Source: Coenobita brevimanus (Eukaryota; Arthropoda; Malacostraca; Decapoda; Coenobitidae). Taken from it: a DNA stretch of 64,000 nucleotides. Shown piece after piece: positions 27,762-39,977 of this stretch (position 1 is the stretch's first letter; each line of letters opens with the position of its first letter). The stretch is from positions 13,632,830-13,696,829 of the forward strand of contig CM064690.1 in the NCBI GenBank assembly GCA_032717465.1, read 5' to 3'. The notes below the pieces were generated by a model, which made no database searches, was not told the DNA's origin, and was given only the letters and a program-made list of their open reading frames with translations. The position numbers and the translations under genes were made by a program.

Positions 27762-28680
27762 CAGTAGTAGTAGTAGTAGTAGTTCTTGTTCCCAAGGCAG
27801 TTAGCCAAACAGCCCCAAGTCCCTAAGGAAGGCTATGAGTGAGACCGGGCTTTCCCACCTACTCTCAAGGAGTGTATGTTGTGTTGTTGACACAGGCAGT
27901 TGTGTGCAATGCAGTCTTCCATGATGTGCTTAATTGTATGGGGTGCAGTGTTGCATCCTGGACAGGCATCAGCAACAGAGTCATCCAGCCTCTACTGATA
28001 ACTCAAGATGGCTGGATGATGCTCACATCTCTGCCTGGCCAGGTGGACCCTGCCCTCACGAGGGAGGTAGTATTCAGAAGGGTGAATATCAGGAGTCCGT
28101 GCATGCAAGTATGTGTTGTCTTCGAGTGACTGAATGGAGCAGCAAGTGATTTGAGCATGGATATTCTTCTAGAAGCTGGCTTGAGACGGGTGAGGGGGGA
28201 GAGATGACTATTTGTGTATAATATCTTGTGCTGGGTGTTGTTTTGATATTCCTTGGTGTGTGTGGATGGGCTGCCATGTAGTATGGTGGATGGTGTGGGT
28301 TTGTGGAGGCTTTGGCAAGAATTTGTGTGCCTCTCATGTCTAGATGATCCTTGATTTTGAGGACTGATTTCTTGGTGTAGCTAGGTGGTCTGTGGGTGTA
28401 GTAGCTGTGCATCCTGTGATTATTTTTAGGGCCTTGTTCTGTATGGTCTGTAGAGTGTTGTAGTGTGTTTTAGTCAGAATAGAAACCCAAGCAGGGCTTG
28501 CATAATTCATCATTGAATGTACATATTTTTTGTATACTGTGGAGGTGGTTTCTTTGCTGTGTCCAGATGTTGTATGGGCAAGTGACCTTAGGGTATTGAA
28601 TCTTGGTGTTAATTTATTTTTAATGTTTGCAATGTGTTGTTTAAATGACATTGATGTATTGTATATCGCACCAAGGATTT
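27762..28680 (-). mobile_element. LINE-X 3' part (RT thumb and C-terminus)
   Basis: On the minus strand it reads PEILGAIYNTSMSFKQHI, then NTLRSLAHTTSGHSKET, YVHSMMNYASPAWV, QNKALKIITGCT and the C-terminal RCEHHPAILSYQ and CPGCNTAPHTIKHIM. It ends in a (CTA)n tail at 27762-27782. It is the 3'-most of four pieces of one LINE-X; the next upstream piece is at 32216-32449. Confidence 0.8.
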
Positions 28681-28682
28681 CT

Positions 28683-28720
<38 letters not shown>

Positions 28721-28780
28721 GTCCGACTCTGGGCATAGGCTGCACAGCCTGCTATCAAGGCCCAGCAGTCCTCCTACATT

Positions 28781-28782
<2 letters not shown>
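28681..28782 (-). mobile_element. SINE S2 3' part
   Basis: A poly(T) run of about 36 nt (the antisense poly(A) tail) is followed by a block that matches the 3' half of the SINE at 43745-44114 (GGACTGCTGGGCCTTG, CAGGCTGTGCAGCCTATGCC, CAGAGTC). Confidence 0.7.

Positions 28783-28852
<70 letters not shown>
28783..28852. repeat. (TA)n microsatellite
   Basis: Uninterrupted TA repeat of about 70 bp between SINE S2 and the RTE tail. Confidence 0.95.
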
Positions 28853-28855
<3 letters not shown>

Positions 28856-31800
28856 ATCAATCAATCAATCATTTCCTGTGGCACCCTCGGGGATGCATAG
28901 GGCCTCGATGAACTCACACCACCACATCCTATCTTGTGCTAACTCCTCAAGATCTCCCCAACACTCATCTCCAGCTTCCCGTCTCATTGTCCTCACCCAC
29001 GTCTCTTTTGGCCTTCCTCTACCTCTCATACCAAGTGCCACCCACCCTGGTGTACCTCGTACTATTCCCTGTCTCCTATACACATGTCCTAGCCACTTCC
29101 ATCGTGAGAATCTAACATATTCATCGATCGGCTGCACTCCCGTTATTTCTCTAATTCTACTATTTGGTATCCTTTCCCACCACTTAACTCCTAATATTCT
29201 TCTAAGTGCTTTATTTTCAAACACCAAGAATTTATTTTCCATAGTCACTGTGCTGTACCAAGACTCGTGTCCATAAATTAAGATACTCCTAACCATTACC
29301 TTATAAAGTTTGATTTTTGTATGAACAGAAAAATTGTTATTATTCCAAATATTTTTAAGCATTCCCATTGCCTGATTAGCCTTCTTTAACCTTTCCTCGA
29401 ATTCAAAGTTCAAAGAACCATCCTTGGCTAAATAAGTACCTAAATATTTAAACCTATCAACTTGCTTTACAACCATACCTCCAATTACACATTCCTGCGC
29501 ATTTTCCATATTCATATTGATTATTTCAGTTTTTCCACAATTAATAACCAAACCCACCTTGCGACCTTCACTCACCAAACAGTCCAACACTCTCTGCATC
29601 TCTTCTGGCCCATCACAAATCAAAACTATATCATCTGCATAATCTAAATCCAAAAGTTTCCTGTTCTCTCCCCAAAGTATACCTGCACCGGTTTCTGTTC
29701 CAACACGTTTCATAATGTAATCAATGACCAATATAAATAATAAAGGCGATAGAACACCACCTTGAATTACTCCAGACTTGACTTTCAAACGAATCACTCA
29801 GACAACCATCAACCATCACTTTACAAAATGTGTCCCCATGCATGTTCATAATGACCCTCACAAACTCCTCTGGTATTCCATAATGTCTCATGATCTTCCC
29901 CATAGTCTCTCTCGAAACACTATCAAAAGCCTTTTCAAAATCAACAAAACAAAGACTTAACGGTACTCTCATTTCATTAACTTGCTGCATCAAATGCCTA
30001 ACTATAAAGATATGATCATTGCAACCACGTCCCTTTCTAAAACCAGCCTGTTCATCCCTCAGAATACCCTCGACCACTGGCTCCAACCTATTTAACAACA
30101 CTCTACTGAAAACTTTCAAAGCTATCGGTGACAAAGAGATTCCCCTCCAATTACCACATTCACTCAGGTCTCCCTTCTTCGGAATTTTAACAATTACACC
30201 ATTCTTCCAAACTGATGGTAGTAACCCCGTCACCCATATCTTATTGAATAGCTTGGTCAAGATCATTATTAATCTATCCCCCTCCACTTTAAACATTTCC
30301 GGAAATAAACCATCCTCCCCTGGTGCCTTGTTATTCTTTAACTGTTTTACTGCTTTCTCCACTTCTGCAAGCCTCAACTCTCCTGTTTCTATATTTAAAT
30401 CTTCCTGAGCAGACGGTATATCCTCTTCTGGTGGTATTGGTCTATTAAGAACTGTCTCAAAATGCTCTTTCCATCTATTTTTAATATCTCCAGCTTTGGT
30501 CAATAAATTTCCTTCCCTGTCTCTAACTGGTATTTCCTTGCGTTTACCTGCATTACCACTCAGTTCTCTAATCGATTCATATGCTATTCTTTGACTCTGT
30601 CCATCATTTTTGTTTATTAAGATTTCAGTCTCTGCAACCTTTTCATCCACACATCTTCTTTTATCTCTCCTAGCTAACCTTCTTACTTCTGAATTCAAAC
30701 TCCAGTACGCAGCTCTTGCTAATTCAATCTCTCGTTCATCAACGCATTGCATCTCACTCCTCAATTTAGCCTCACCTCTCCTTTTTATCATATCCCACGT
30801 TTCCTCTGATATCCATTTCTTTCTCCTGAATCTATGTCTCCTTCCAATCGTACATTCAGCAGTCTCATGCAAAACTTTGTTCACATCCTCCCACATCTCA
30901 TCTACACTTCTCTCCCCCTCTTCCAACGTTTCCAACACCAAAAACCTATTTCTGCATTCTAATCTGAATTCCTCCTTTTCTTCTCCTTCCCTTCTAAGCT
31001 TAACAATATCGTATCTACCAACACCAGATTTTTCCTTCTTCTGATTTTTAAGTTTAAACCTTATTTTTGCAATGCTGAGTTGATGGTCACTACCAATATC
31101 CGCTCCCCGTTTAACATGAACATCTAGCAGAGAACTTCTATGCCTCCTACTGATAGCGATATGATCAATCTGATTTTTATATTTTCCACACGGCGACACC
31201 CAAGTTGTCTTGTGTATATTGCAATGCTGAAAGAGTGTCCCCCCAATGACTAAGTAATTTGCTAGACAGAAGCTTCCAAACCTCACTCTGTTTTCACTCA
31301 TCCTACTACCAACTCCCATCTTACCCATACATGCCTCAAATCCCTCATTTGAGCAGCCCATTACTGCATTAAAATCTCCAACGCAGATCAAAACATCATG
31401 TCTAGGTACCCTTCCTACTCCTTCTTGCAACTTTTCATAAAATGTGTCTTTCCTTTCATCGAGTGCATCATTAGTAGGTGCATAACACACAAACAGACTG
31501 ATGTTGCCATGATTTGATTTAAACCGTGCGTATAACAATCGCTCATCTATAGGATCCCACTCACATAATGCCTTATTTGCCTTACAACCCAGTAACAATC
31601 CTACTCCCTGATAATGCATTCCGTCCTGTCGGCCAGATATCAATAAACGTATACCATCCTCCAAATCCAACTTATCAACTCCAGTTAATTTAGTTTCTGT
31701 CAGAGCACAAATATCAAGTCCATAATTTTGAAAAACCTTCACTAACTCATCAATTTTACCGTCATGATTTAGCGTTCTCACATTCCAGTTACCAATTTTA

Positions 31801-32165
31801 ATTGTATTTTTTGCATTAACAAATGAATTAGATTGTAATTGAGGCAACCGTGAGATTCTTAGCACCCCCTGCCCATTTAAGGGCTGCACGGGACTGGGGG
31901 CCATTATTGTTCTTTCAGAGTCCATCAAGGTTTCTTTGGCTAACTTCCTGAACACCTCGCCAATGTGTTGCAGTCGCAGTAGGCAGCTAACTTGCCTGAT
32001 TGCCCACACCCGAAAGACCCAGCTATGCTGTAGCCAGTCACGTGCCGGCATGCTTCCCAGCCATTTCACTCTCAAGGAGTTCCTCTGCCTGAGAAAGCAA
32101 CCACCCCCCTGCTCCCGAGGGCTTTTGATCTGTGTAGGTAGAGGGCGATCACTCCCTCACTAGCC
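28853..32165 (-). mobile_element. LINE-R: nearly full-length RTE-type LINE
   Basis: One 3.3 kb copy. The 3' end on the minus strand is (ATTG)n, typical of RTE elements. The 5' end lies near 32165. It is inserted in LINE-X: the LINE-X frame reads SHSTHK on one side and PEILGAIYNT on the other. It is young: a single 1-nt change separates its two long frames. Confidence 0.85.
28865..32075 (-). pseudogene. LINE-R endonuclease-reverse transcriptase, one frameshift
   Basis: Residues about 85-340 form an AP-like endonuclease (KIGNWNVRTLNHDGKID, LTETKL, CVGDFNAVMG, KNQIDHIAISRRHRS, IGSDHQLSIAK). The RT follows (KQLKNNKAPGEDGLFPEMF, GWRGISLSPIALKV-like block, EQAGFRKGRGCNDHIF, CFVDFEKAFDSV). Near 29785 an extra A shifts the frame; the second frame continues with VKSGVIQGGVLSPLLF, LDYADDIVLI and the C-terminal MRGRGRPKETWVRTM. 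The catalytic YADD is intact. Start at the first ATG near 32075. It would nick DNA and copy its own RNA there. Confidence 0.9.
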
Positions 32166-32215
32166 ATATACAGTGTATATACAGTGTATAGGCTACACTC
32201 ACCACATATATATAT

Positions 32216-32449
32216 ATTTTTATGTGTGGAATGTGACTGTTCTCTTGTCCAGTTTGTGAGAAGGGTCACTGTAGATTTGGCTGGGGCTGTTGTGAGTCTG
32301 TGGTAAACCATTCGTGTAGTATGTTGAGGTAAGGTTGGAGGATGTGTGCAGCTGTGTTTGCATTTTGGTGTGTACATGTGTTATGTCATCTACACAGGAA
32401 GCCATATGTATTTGTGGGGTGTAGGTACCATATGTCATGCATGTGTAGG
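32216..32449 (-). mobile_element. LINE-X, RT catalytic region
   Basis: On the minus strand it reads HMHDI, then CVDDIT (the Y/FxDD catalytic box with Cys), then LTNWTREQSHSTHK. After removing the piggyBac-type insertion at 32454-34183 the frame joins GSVLSLTFFNL to HMHDI across TTAA. The 50 bp between this piece and LINE-R are AT-rich and unassigned. Confidence 0.75.
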
Positions 32450-32453
32450 TTAA

Positions 32454-34183
32454 CCTGCCGCTTGCCAGCTATTTTTAGTCCTATTGGTCACCCCCGTGCC
32501 GGCCATTGTTTGACTTTTTATTTATTGGCTAAAATGATAGATTTTGATGTGAAAACAACGAATTTCACCATTAAAATACTCGCCAAAGCTCAGAAATTGG
32601 TTTTATTGAGTCCTGCGTACTCATATACAGGTACAGTAAAAGTCCAATATTTCGGCATCCAATTCCCCGGCAAATCTGACATTTCAGCACTTTTGAGAAA
32701 TAGTCCCATTTATGAAAATCTCCGATCGTTCGGCAGATTCTCCGATTTTTTTCGTTAGTCTTGAAATTCTCCATGAGGCTCGCCAGCTAGCTACCCGCCT
32801 TTACCCGGCTTAGTGAGTGAGATAGTGAAAGTGATGGAACGAGTCTACCACTGCCATGAAGCTCAGAGGCTAGCTCTTTCTCCTATAGCATAAAGAGAGG
32901 ACAAACATGTAGTGAATCTAGCATGGGAAAGAGAATCTGTTTCGCCATTCTTCCGCCATTCTTCCGAGTTGTTGCCGTGCTGCTGCCGACTTTTCTTGAT
33001 TCTTCTGTGTGCTTTGTGAACTTCGTACCGAAATACCTCTGAAATTACTATTCAAGTGTGCTGTAAGCACCGTAACATCAGACAGGAGCTTTGTAACACC
33101 TGAGTGGACCAGCCGTGTGTTGTGAACAGTATAAACATCTGCGTGCTTTGAAAATGGCCTCCACGTGTGGAAAGTTAACTGGTGTTAGCAAGAAGCGTAC
33201 ACATAAGATGTGGACTTCTTCCAGCAGTAGCAGACTCCAATCAACCCCTTCTGTTGTACATATGTAAATAAGGAACCTACTATAAGTTTAGGTAAGTGCA
33301 TGTGAACTTGTAGGCCTACTGTAACATTACATTTATATACAGTATGTTCACTAATTTCTTTATTTTTCATATTCATGTATAGTACTGTATTCATTACAGT
33401 ATTGTACAGTATCAAACAGTATACAGTACTCTCTCCAAACACATTTGTAATGATATGAGTAATGATGATAGTGTTCACCGAAACATATAAGGTACTGAGT
33501 GGGTAGGGTTTTCGATAATTCGGCAATTTTGATATTTCGGCACTTGCCTGGTCCCATAGATGCCGAAAAATCGGACTTCTACTGTATTCCCATTCTCTCA
33601 CACGCCACGTAGGAGAGAGAAAGCCGCTTTCTATGTAAGGTGGACTTAGGTATTTATGTTGGGAAGGTATACACTTTTCTGATTACTTATTACTTCAACA
33701 TCTGTCACAATTTGCATGTCTTTCTCACTGTGAATTCATTGTCTTATACTTAGTTGAAGATAGGGAAAACCTGACTCCACTATGAACGGTCCTGGCACTT
33801 ACAAGAGGGTATTTACAGCTTGACATCATTATGTACAGTTCTTACACTTAAAAGAAACTATTTACAACTTGATTTCACTATGTATAGTCCCTTCACTTAT
33901 TTGAAAATTTTTACAACATGCCTTCACTATGTACAGCACTGGGTGAGGCACACAGGCAGAGTAAGGCAGAGCAAGAGGGGGGGGAGTGAGTGGGTGTATG
34001 GCCTTGACTGCCTGGGGCATGGTAGAGGAACAGTTAACATACATAGCCTGCCAATTTTTACCCACAAATCTTGAAAAATGTGGTCGCAGTGAATGTTTTA
34101 ATTTTAAACCATTTTAAAACGGCACTGGCACTGACTGCAGATTTTTGTTAGACCATTTTAAAATGGCACTGGCACGCGGCAGG
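32454..34183. mobile_element. Non-autonomous piggyBac-type element (1730 bp)
   Basis: It is flanked by TTAA on both sides (32450-32453, 34184-34187). The ends are inverted: CCTGCCGCTTGCCAG at the left, and CCTGCCGCGTGCCAG as the complement of the right end (14 of 15 match). Removing the element plus one TTAA restores the LINE-X reading frame, so boundaries are exact. No transposase is present. Inside are about three copies of a 55-60-bp repeat (33775-33940, phrases CACTATGTAYAGT and CTTACACTTA), and two copies of CCATTTTAAAAYGGCACTGG near the right end (34109-34174). A Tigger-type MITE is nested in it. Confidence 0.85.
32634..33584. mobile_element. Tigger/pogo-type MITE (951 bp)
   Basis: The ends are CAGTAAAAGTCC..TATTTCGGCATC at the left and, as complement, CAGTAGAAGTCC..TTTTTCGGCATC at the right. 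They form about 26-bp inverted repeats with few mismatches, flanked by TA (32632-32633, 33585-33586). Repeated TTCGGCA motifs occur near both ends. No transposase frame. It sits inside the piggyBac-type element. Confidence 0.85.
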
Positions 34184-34187
34184 TTAA

Positions 34188-35830
34188 AGAATGTAAGGGA
34201 CAAAACAGATCCCTGGGGGATTCTGTTTGTGAAGTTTCTGATGTTCGATAACTGACCAGCAGATGTTAGTGTACATGTGCACATCTGCCCTGCTAAATAG
34301 TTTGCCAGCCATTTTTTTGTGTTATTGTGCTTGTTTGTGTTGAATATTTTTATTGTAAGGTTGTAGTGGGGGATGGCATCAAATGCTTTGCTAATGTCTA
34401 GTGTGACTAGGAGTGTTATGTGTGGTGGCCTAGCTGAATTCATACCATCAAAAACTGTGTGTAAAGTCTGTATGAAGAGTGTTTGTGAAGTGTAGCAGCC
34501 TAAAACCATGTTGTGATGGGGCTAGGGGGAGGTGAGGTTTAACCAATTGTAATACCAGTTGTTCAGTGACTTTGGAGGGTGTGCAGAGGAGTGTGACAGG
34601 GCAGTGTGAGGAAGGTAATGTGGGGTCTTTGTTGGGTTTAGGAATAGTAATGATAGTTCCATGCTTCCCAGATGTTGGGTATTACAGTATGTTGTATTAG
34701 TAGCTGTAGTTTGTAGTGAGTACTTGTATGCCTTGTGGTCAGAGATGTTTAAAGTGTATGCTGCTTATGTTTTCTGGACCACAGGCAGATGAGTGCTTAA
34801 GGTTGCTAATGATGTGCTTCTTCTAGTTGTAAGTGATGGGTGCAGAGTCTGGGTATGTGGAGAACTGTCTCTTGCGTCGGATGACATGTCGGTCATCTCG
34901 ATGGGGGTTAGATGGCTGACGTGTGAAAAGTGATTGACGAGAGTGTTTGCTCGTTGTTTGTTTGAGGGTTTCTGTTGTGATGGCAGCGTGTGATTGTGTA
35001 GCGTTGCCGTTAGAGAGTGTGATGCTGTTTAGTGTTTTGTAGAGTTTGCAGTGTTTGTTTTCTGATCAAGTGTTTGGAAGTACTGTACATATTCCAATTT
35101 AGTGTTTGCAGCTCTGTTATTTTATTGTTTATTTAAGTGTTGAGTTCTTTTATTTGTTGTACAGTGTCTTGTGTATGGGGAATGTTATGGTGTGTTGTGT
35201 TTATTGATGAGGCCACGAGTTTCTGGTGTGAAGCTGGGGTTGTGTGTCTTTCTGTTGCCTCTAGGGATGTGTCTTTTGTTTGTGCTTTGAATAACTGTAT
35301 TGAAAGTGTGCACAGTGGTGTTAATGTTTGTGATGGGTGTACTGTTTAATGTTTCAAAGTGGTGTTCTGTTTCAGTTATGAAGGCCTCCCAGTTGGCTCT
35401 CGTATAACCAGTGTATGTATGTCTGTAGTGGCCAGCTGAGGTGATTCTGGTTTTGGTAGTGATGGTGATTGGGAGGTGGTCAGAGCCAAGGGTTCTGACC
35501 ACTCTCCAGGATGTGGGGCGAGGTTTGGGGAGCAAAAGGTGATGTCTGGGGATGATGGGAGGAAGAGGGCTTGGTGTGGGATGTGGGTGTGTTGATGGAG
35601 ATTGTTGAGGATGAAAAGTTTATCTGTTTGGGATTGTAGTGCCAGCCCTCTGTCTGTGTCAGGGTTGTTGAAATGCTAGGCCAACGCCTTAGCGTTGAAA
35701 TCACCTCCCAGGATGATGTTGAGTATGTTATTGATGTGGTGTATATGAGGAGAGTAATTGTGTGGTACTGTGGAGGATGATTGGAGGTGAATGTATGTAT
35801 TGGCAGTTGTTATGTGTGACTTGTTGCCAG
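34188..35830 (-). mobile_element. LINE-X, endonuclease C-terminus, linker and RT fingers/palm
   Basis: In element order: ILGGDFNAKALAWHF (endonuclease, near 35690), KPRPTSWRVVRTLGSDHLPI (35500), a linker with ANWEAFITETEHHFETL, then RT: LLVTLDISKAFDAIPH (34400), LANYLAGQ, IPQGSVLS (34215). Several frameshifts. Upstream it was cut by the CR1 at 35831-38216. Confidence 0.8.
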
Positions 35831-38216
35831 TGTGTATTTACCTATTTGTATTTACCTATTTGTAGTATACAGGAATTGAGCAATGCTCGTGTTGTCCTGT
35901 CTCCATATCCACATTTATCAAGTCTACCTTTACACACATGAATGTTTTTCTCATGCACCACCTCTTTGTCTAAGTCGTTCCAAATATTTAAGTATTTACC
36001 TAATATACCTAATTGTGATATACACGGAATGTACTATGCTCGTGGGTTTCCGTTGCTGTTTCTCAATAAGTCGAATTTAGCTTTAAACTCGTTTAAGTTT
36101 TTAGACTGGACGATCTCTTTGCCCAGGTTATTCCATAAGTCTATACTTCTGTAAGGAAAGCTATATTTCTTGATATCCTTCAAGCAGCTTGACTTTTTCA
36201 ATTTCATTCCATGTCCTCTTGTTGCTCTCTTATCCCATACAAACAGATCTTCTTTGTCAATTTTATCTACTCCCACCATGGTCCTGAAAACTGCAATCAT
36301 GTCTCCCCTCTTTCTCCTTTCCTCTAACGAAGGCAAATCCAGTTTTTCCAGTCTCTCTCTGTATGACAGGTCTGTCAGACTGGGGACCATCTTGGTTGCT
36401 GTTCTTTGTATTCTCTCAATCTTGTTTATATCTTTCTTTTTGTGTGGGGACCACACTACCGCTGCATATTCTAACCTGGGGCGGATCATGGCCACTATCA
36501 ATTTTTTCATCATTTCCTCATCCATATAATGAAATGCTACTCTTATGTTAGTCAAGAGTTTATAAGTCTCTCCAACTATCTTGTTAATGTGCTTTTCTGG
36601 TGACAAACTATCTTGGACCAGCACTCCCAAATCTTTCTCTTCTCTCCTTTTTGTGATTAATTCATTACCCAAAAAATAATTCAGTGATGGTCTCCTGGTA
36701 CTTTTACCCATTTCCAATATTTTACATTTCTTTACATTAAATTTCATTTCCCACGTCCGGCTCCAATTGTGCATCCTATGCAAATCCTCCTGCAGTATTT
36801 TACAATCCTCGTCAACCTCTATCTTCCTCAAGATCTTTACATCATCAGCAAACAGACTTGCATAACTGTTCACTCCATCTACCATATCATTTACATAAAT
36901 CAGGAACATTACTGGCACCAACACTGAGCCTTGAGGGACTCCACTTGTTACTTCCCTCCATCCAGACATCTTTTCCTTTATTACTGTCCTCATTTGTCTG
37001 TCTCTCAAAAAGTCTCTCATCCATTCCAGAAGTTTCCCCTTTAGTCCTCCTATATATTCTAGTTTCCACATTAGTCTCTTATGAGGTACCTTGTCAAAGG
37101 CCTTCTCTAAGTCTAAGTACACACAATCCACCCAACCATCTCTCTCCTGTACCACATCAATCGCTCTTGAGTAAAAGCTCAACAAGTTAGAAACACATGA
37201 CCTTCCACTTCTGAATCCAAACTGACATTCAGCCAAAATATTCATCTCTTCCAGATATTTTATCCATCTGTCTTTCAGGATTCTCTCACACAATTTTGCG
37301 ACCATGCTGGTTAGAGACACTGGTCTATAATTCAGGGGTTCTTCCCTGTTTCCTCCCTTGTAAATTGGTACCACATTTGCCCTCTTCCATTCTTTTGGCA
37401 CTTTCCCCTCTTCCAGTGAGCATACAATTAAGCTGTGAATTTTATCCACCAGTTGTTCTCTGCATTCCGTCAGTACCCAATTAGAAATTCCATCAGGTCC
37501 TAGGGCTTTCCTTACATCTTGAGTTTCCAGTAATTTATACACTTCCTGTACCTCCACTTTTATATCTTTCATCACCGGAACATTTCTAATCACTCCCTCC
37601 CCCTCCACAAGCTCCTTTTCTTTAGTGAAAACTGACTGGAAACGTTTGTTCATTATTTCTGCTTGCATTGCCGCATCCTTAAAGACCTCTCCTTCTACTT
37701 TCAGCTTGGTGATTCCTTCCTTTTGTTTCAGTTTGCCATTAACAAATCTATAAAACAGTTTGGGTTCATCCTTGCATTTGTCAATTATACCTTTTTCAAA
37801 ATTCCTTTCTTCTTCTCTACGTATTCTTGTGTATTCATTTCTTGTTCTTTTATATTCTTCCTTTGTTCTGTCGTTACCTCTCTTTCTCCAATTGTTCCAC
37901 GCCTTATCTCTCTTTTTTTGCTATCATACACCTTCTATTAAACCACTCCTTTTTCCTGTTTTCTTTCCCTCTTACTCTTGGTACAAATTTTTCCACTCCC
38001 AAATTATAGAGGTCTAGAAAGATATCCCACTTCCTCTGTATCTCTCTTGTTTCTCTGAATTTTCTCCAATCCGCATTTTCAAAAAAGTTTCTCAATCCTG
38101 TAAAATTTGCTTTCCCAAAGTTGTATCTTCCCTGTCTATGAAGCTCGTCTCTTGGCTCGACGTTTCCTATTAACATCTGGAACTCAGTGACCACGTGATC
38201 ACTTTTTCTGTTGTGG
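35831..38216 (-). mobile_element. CR1-like LINE copy 1, 5'-truncated
   Basis: It was inserted in the LINE-X endonuclease. The 3' end carries TATTTACCTATTTG in two copies (35834-35862) on the plus strand and the block GGACAACACGAGCATTGCTC on the minus strand, also found at 50285 and 55730. The 5' end breaks at about 38216 within the linker before RT, as usual for truncated LINEs. Confidence 0.85.
36034..38194 (-). pseudogene. CR1-like RT, one frameshift
   Basis: A linker region (LHRQGRYNFGKANF, WFNRRCMIAKKER) is followed at 37904 by a 1-nt insertion in an A run. From there the frame is open for about 620 codons. RT motifs: RKALGPDGISNWVL, LNYRPVSLTSMVAKLCERI, QFGFRSGRSCVSNL, CVYLDLEKAFDKVPH, TSGVPQGSVLVPVMF, SLFADDVKIL, then KKDLGVLVQDSLSPEKHI, RPRLEYAAVVWSPHKKKD and RSIDLWNNLGKEIV. 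FADD is intact. Apart from the lost endonuclease it is well preserved. Confidence 0.9.
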
Positions 38217-39095
38217 TGTCATGTGGGGAGAGAAGTGATTTTGTGTGTGCAGTAGTATCTGAAAAGTTGATGGATTGGTGTACCAGGATGATGAGTCCAC
38301 TGCCACCACTGTTGGCCTGGTCTTGTCTGATGGTGGTGAAATTATGAAATGTAGGTGTTTTTTAGTGTTCTGCATAGTTTTGTTTCTTGTAAGATGGCAG
38401 TGTGTGTTTTATTGTTTGCTGAATTGTGCGAGTTCTTGTTTTTTGGTATTTATGCCATCTATGTTTAGCAATTTGAAGAATGTTAATGTTGTGTGTACGA
38501 TGTGTGTTGGGTGCTGCAGCACGGGGGAGAGGTGGGGGTGGGGGTGGGGGTGGAGGAGAAGGGGTAGGAGAAGGTTGTGACACAGATAAGTGTTGGGGTG
38601 GATTAGGGGGTGCAATGAGAGGGGTTGTGGGATTGGATGGTGTGGGAAGGATCAGTGGGTTAGGCTGAGTAGGTGTGGAGGAAGTAGGAGAGAGGCTGGT
38701 TGGGGGGTTTGAGGGTGGGGGGAAGGAGCATATGGAGCAGGTTCAGGTGTTTGTGTAATGTTCTCTGGATGCAAGTGTTGTGCAGGTGAAATGGGTCCAG
38801 CTCTTGCAAGAATTGCACTGAACTGAACCCTTTGTCTGTTGACTGAAAGTGATGAGTTTTGAGCATGTTGGACATGTATTTGTTGATGGGTCTTGGATTG
38901 CTCTCGATGTCACTGGCTAGAAGAAGTCTTTGAGAAATGACCTCCGGAAGGTCACTTCTAGGTGTAGAAACAACAGTGTTTTTGTGTGTGTTGTGTTGAG
39001 AGATGTGGTACCGTACTTGCCCAGGCAACCAAAGCCACTCCCAGGTTCTTGGGCCCCCTGAGGGGCCAGGGGTTTGTGGTGGTTTGACCCCCATG
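38217..39095 (-). mobile_element. LINE-X 5' part: N-terminal region, proline-rich linker, endonuclease start
   Basis: In element order: SQRLLLASDIESNPRP (2A-like, 38888-38926), RTLHKHLNLLHMLL, a proline-rich linker (38500-38600), then the endonuclease start LNIDGINTKKQELAQF (38480), TIRQDQANSGGSG, and INFSDTTAHTKSLLSPHD at the CR1 junction. Frames alternate because of indels. The domain order matches CR1/Jockey-type ORF2 proteins. Confidence 0.7.
38888..38911 (-). other. Degenerate 2A-like motif DIESNPRP
   Basis: The minus strand encodes LLLASDIESNPRP. Family knowledge: the 2A consensus is D-x-E-x-N-P-G-P, which causes ribosome skipping and is known at the N-terminus of some CR1-type LINE proteins. 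Only Gly is replaced, by Arg (AGA for GGA, one transition). Confidence 0.55.
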
Positions 39096-39434
39096 CTGTC
39101 CTCCTCCTCTGCTTCGACAGCCTCTGGGGGGTGGACTCACAACAAAGACACCATTACTACAGGTTCCCTTACGTCAGTTGTGGGAACTAGAGGTCATCTT
39201 TATAAGTTAGCACGCACTTACTGCTCCCTTGACTGTTGCAAGCATTTTTTTCTCTATTTGTGTCATGGACTTTTAGAACTCTGTCATTCTCGGTTGTTGA
39301 GCTAGAAGAAGTCAGATTTTTCAGATCAGCCCTCAGGCAGGCACTAGGCTGAAAGCTATTTGAATACTATGACTGATTTTTCTTTTGGCTACAAACAGTG
39401 CACTTTCCAGCATACTTCTGCTTTTTGTACTATA
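39096..39434. other. Unassigned, probably LINE-X 5' flank
   Basis: No coding motif or repeat recognised. The first part could be the LINE-X 5' untranslated region. Confidence 0.3.
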
Positions 39435-39930
39435 CTCGGTTCCACGGAGTCTGACGCACTGATTTTGCCAGCCGAGGACAGGTGGGTTTGGTAACACTGC
39501 ACGATGCACTCGGGCAGTGATTGGTCGATTTCCGTTGTGTTTGAACTGCACCAAATTGACTTTGTATTCCAACCAAGGCCCTCATGTATTTGTAAGAGAC
39601 TGGATTATACAGATACAAATTAAAGCAATTATATGTTTAATGATAAATATGTGCTTTTTAAATTACTAGAGATAAACCTGAATGACAATAATAACAAAAG
39701 CTAAGTAAAGTCGCGACTGGATGCATACGGACAACAGTCAGTGACTGTGGCAGGAATTCAGATGTTCATAGTGAGGTGGTTCCGAGGTCCTGTGAAGGCT
39801 CGAATGTTTTTCCTACCACTACACAGTGTCAAAGTACAGTCTACACCATGCCCTTCATTACCTCATCTGCTAATATGCAACCTGACACTAGATACGCATA
39901 GCATATCTTCTAATACTTATGATTTGAGTG

Positions 39931-39977
<47 letters not shown>

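Noticed and set aside
28530..29276. 248-codon plus-strand frame across the TA repeat
   Set aside because: It reads the poly(T), the TA microsatellite and the antisense of LINE-R, with no protein similarity.
38480..38668. Glycine-rich plus-strand frame
   Set aside because: It is the antisense of the proline-rich linker of LINE-X.
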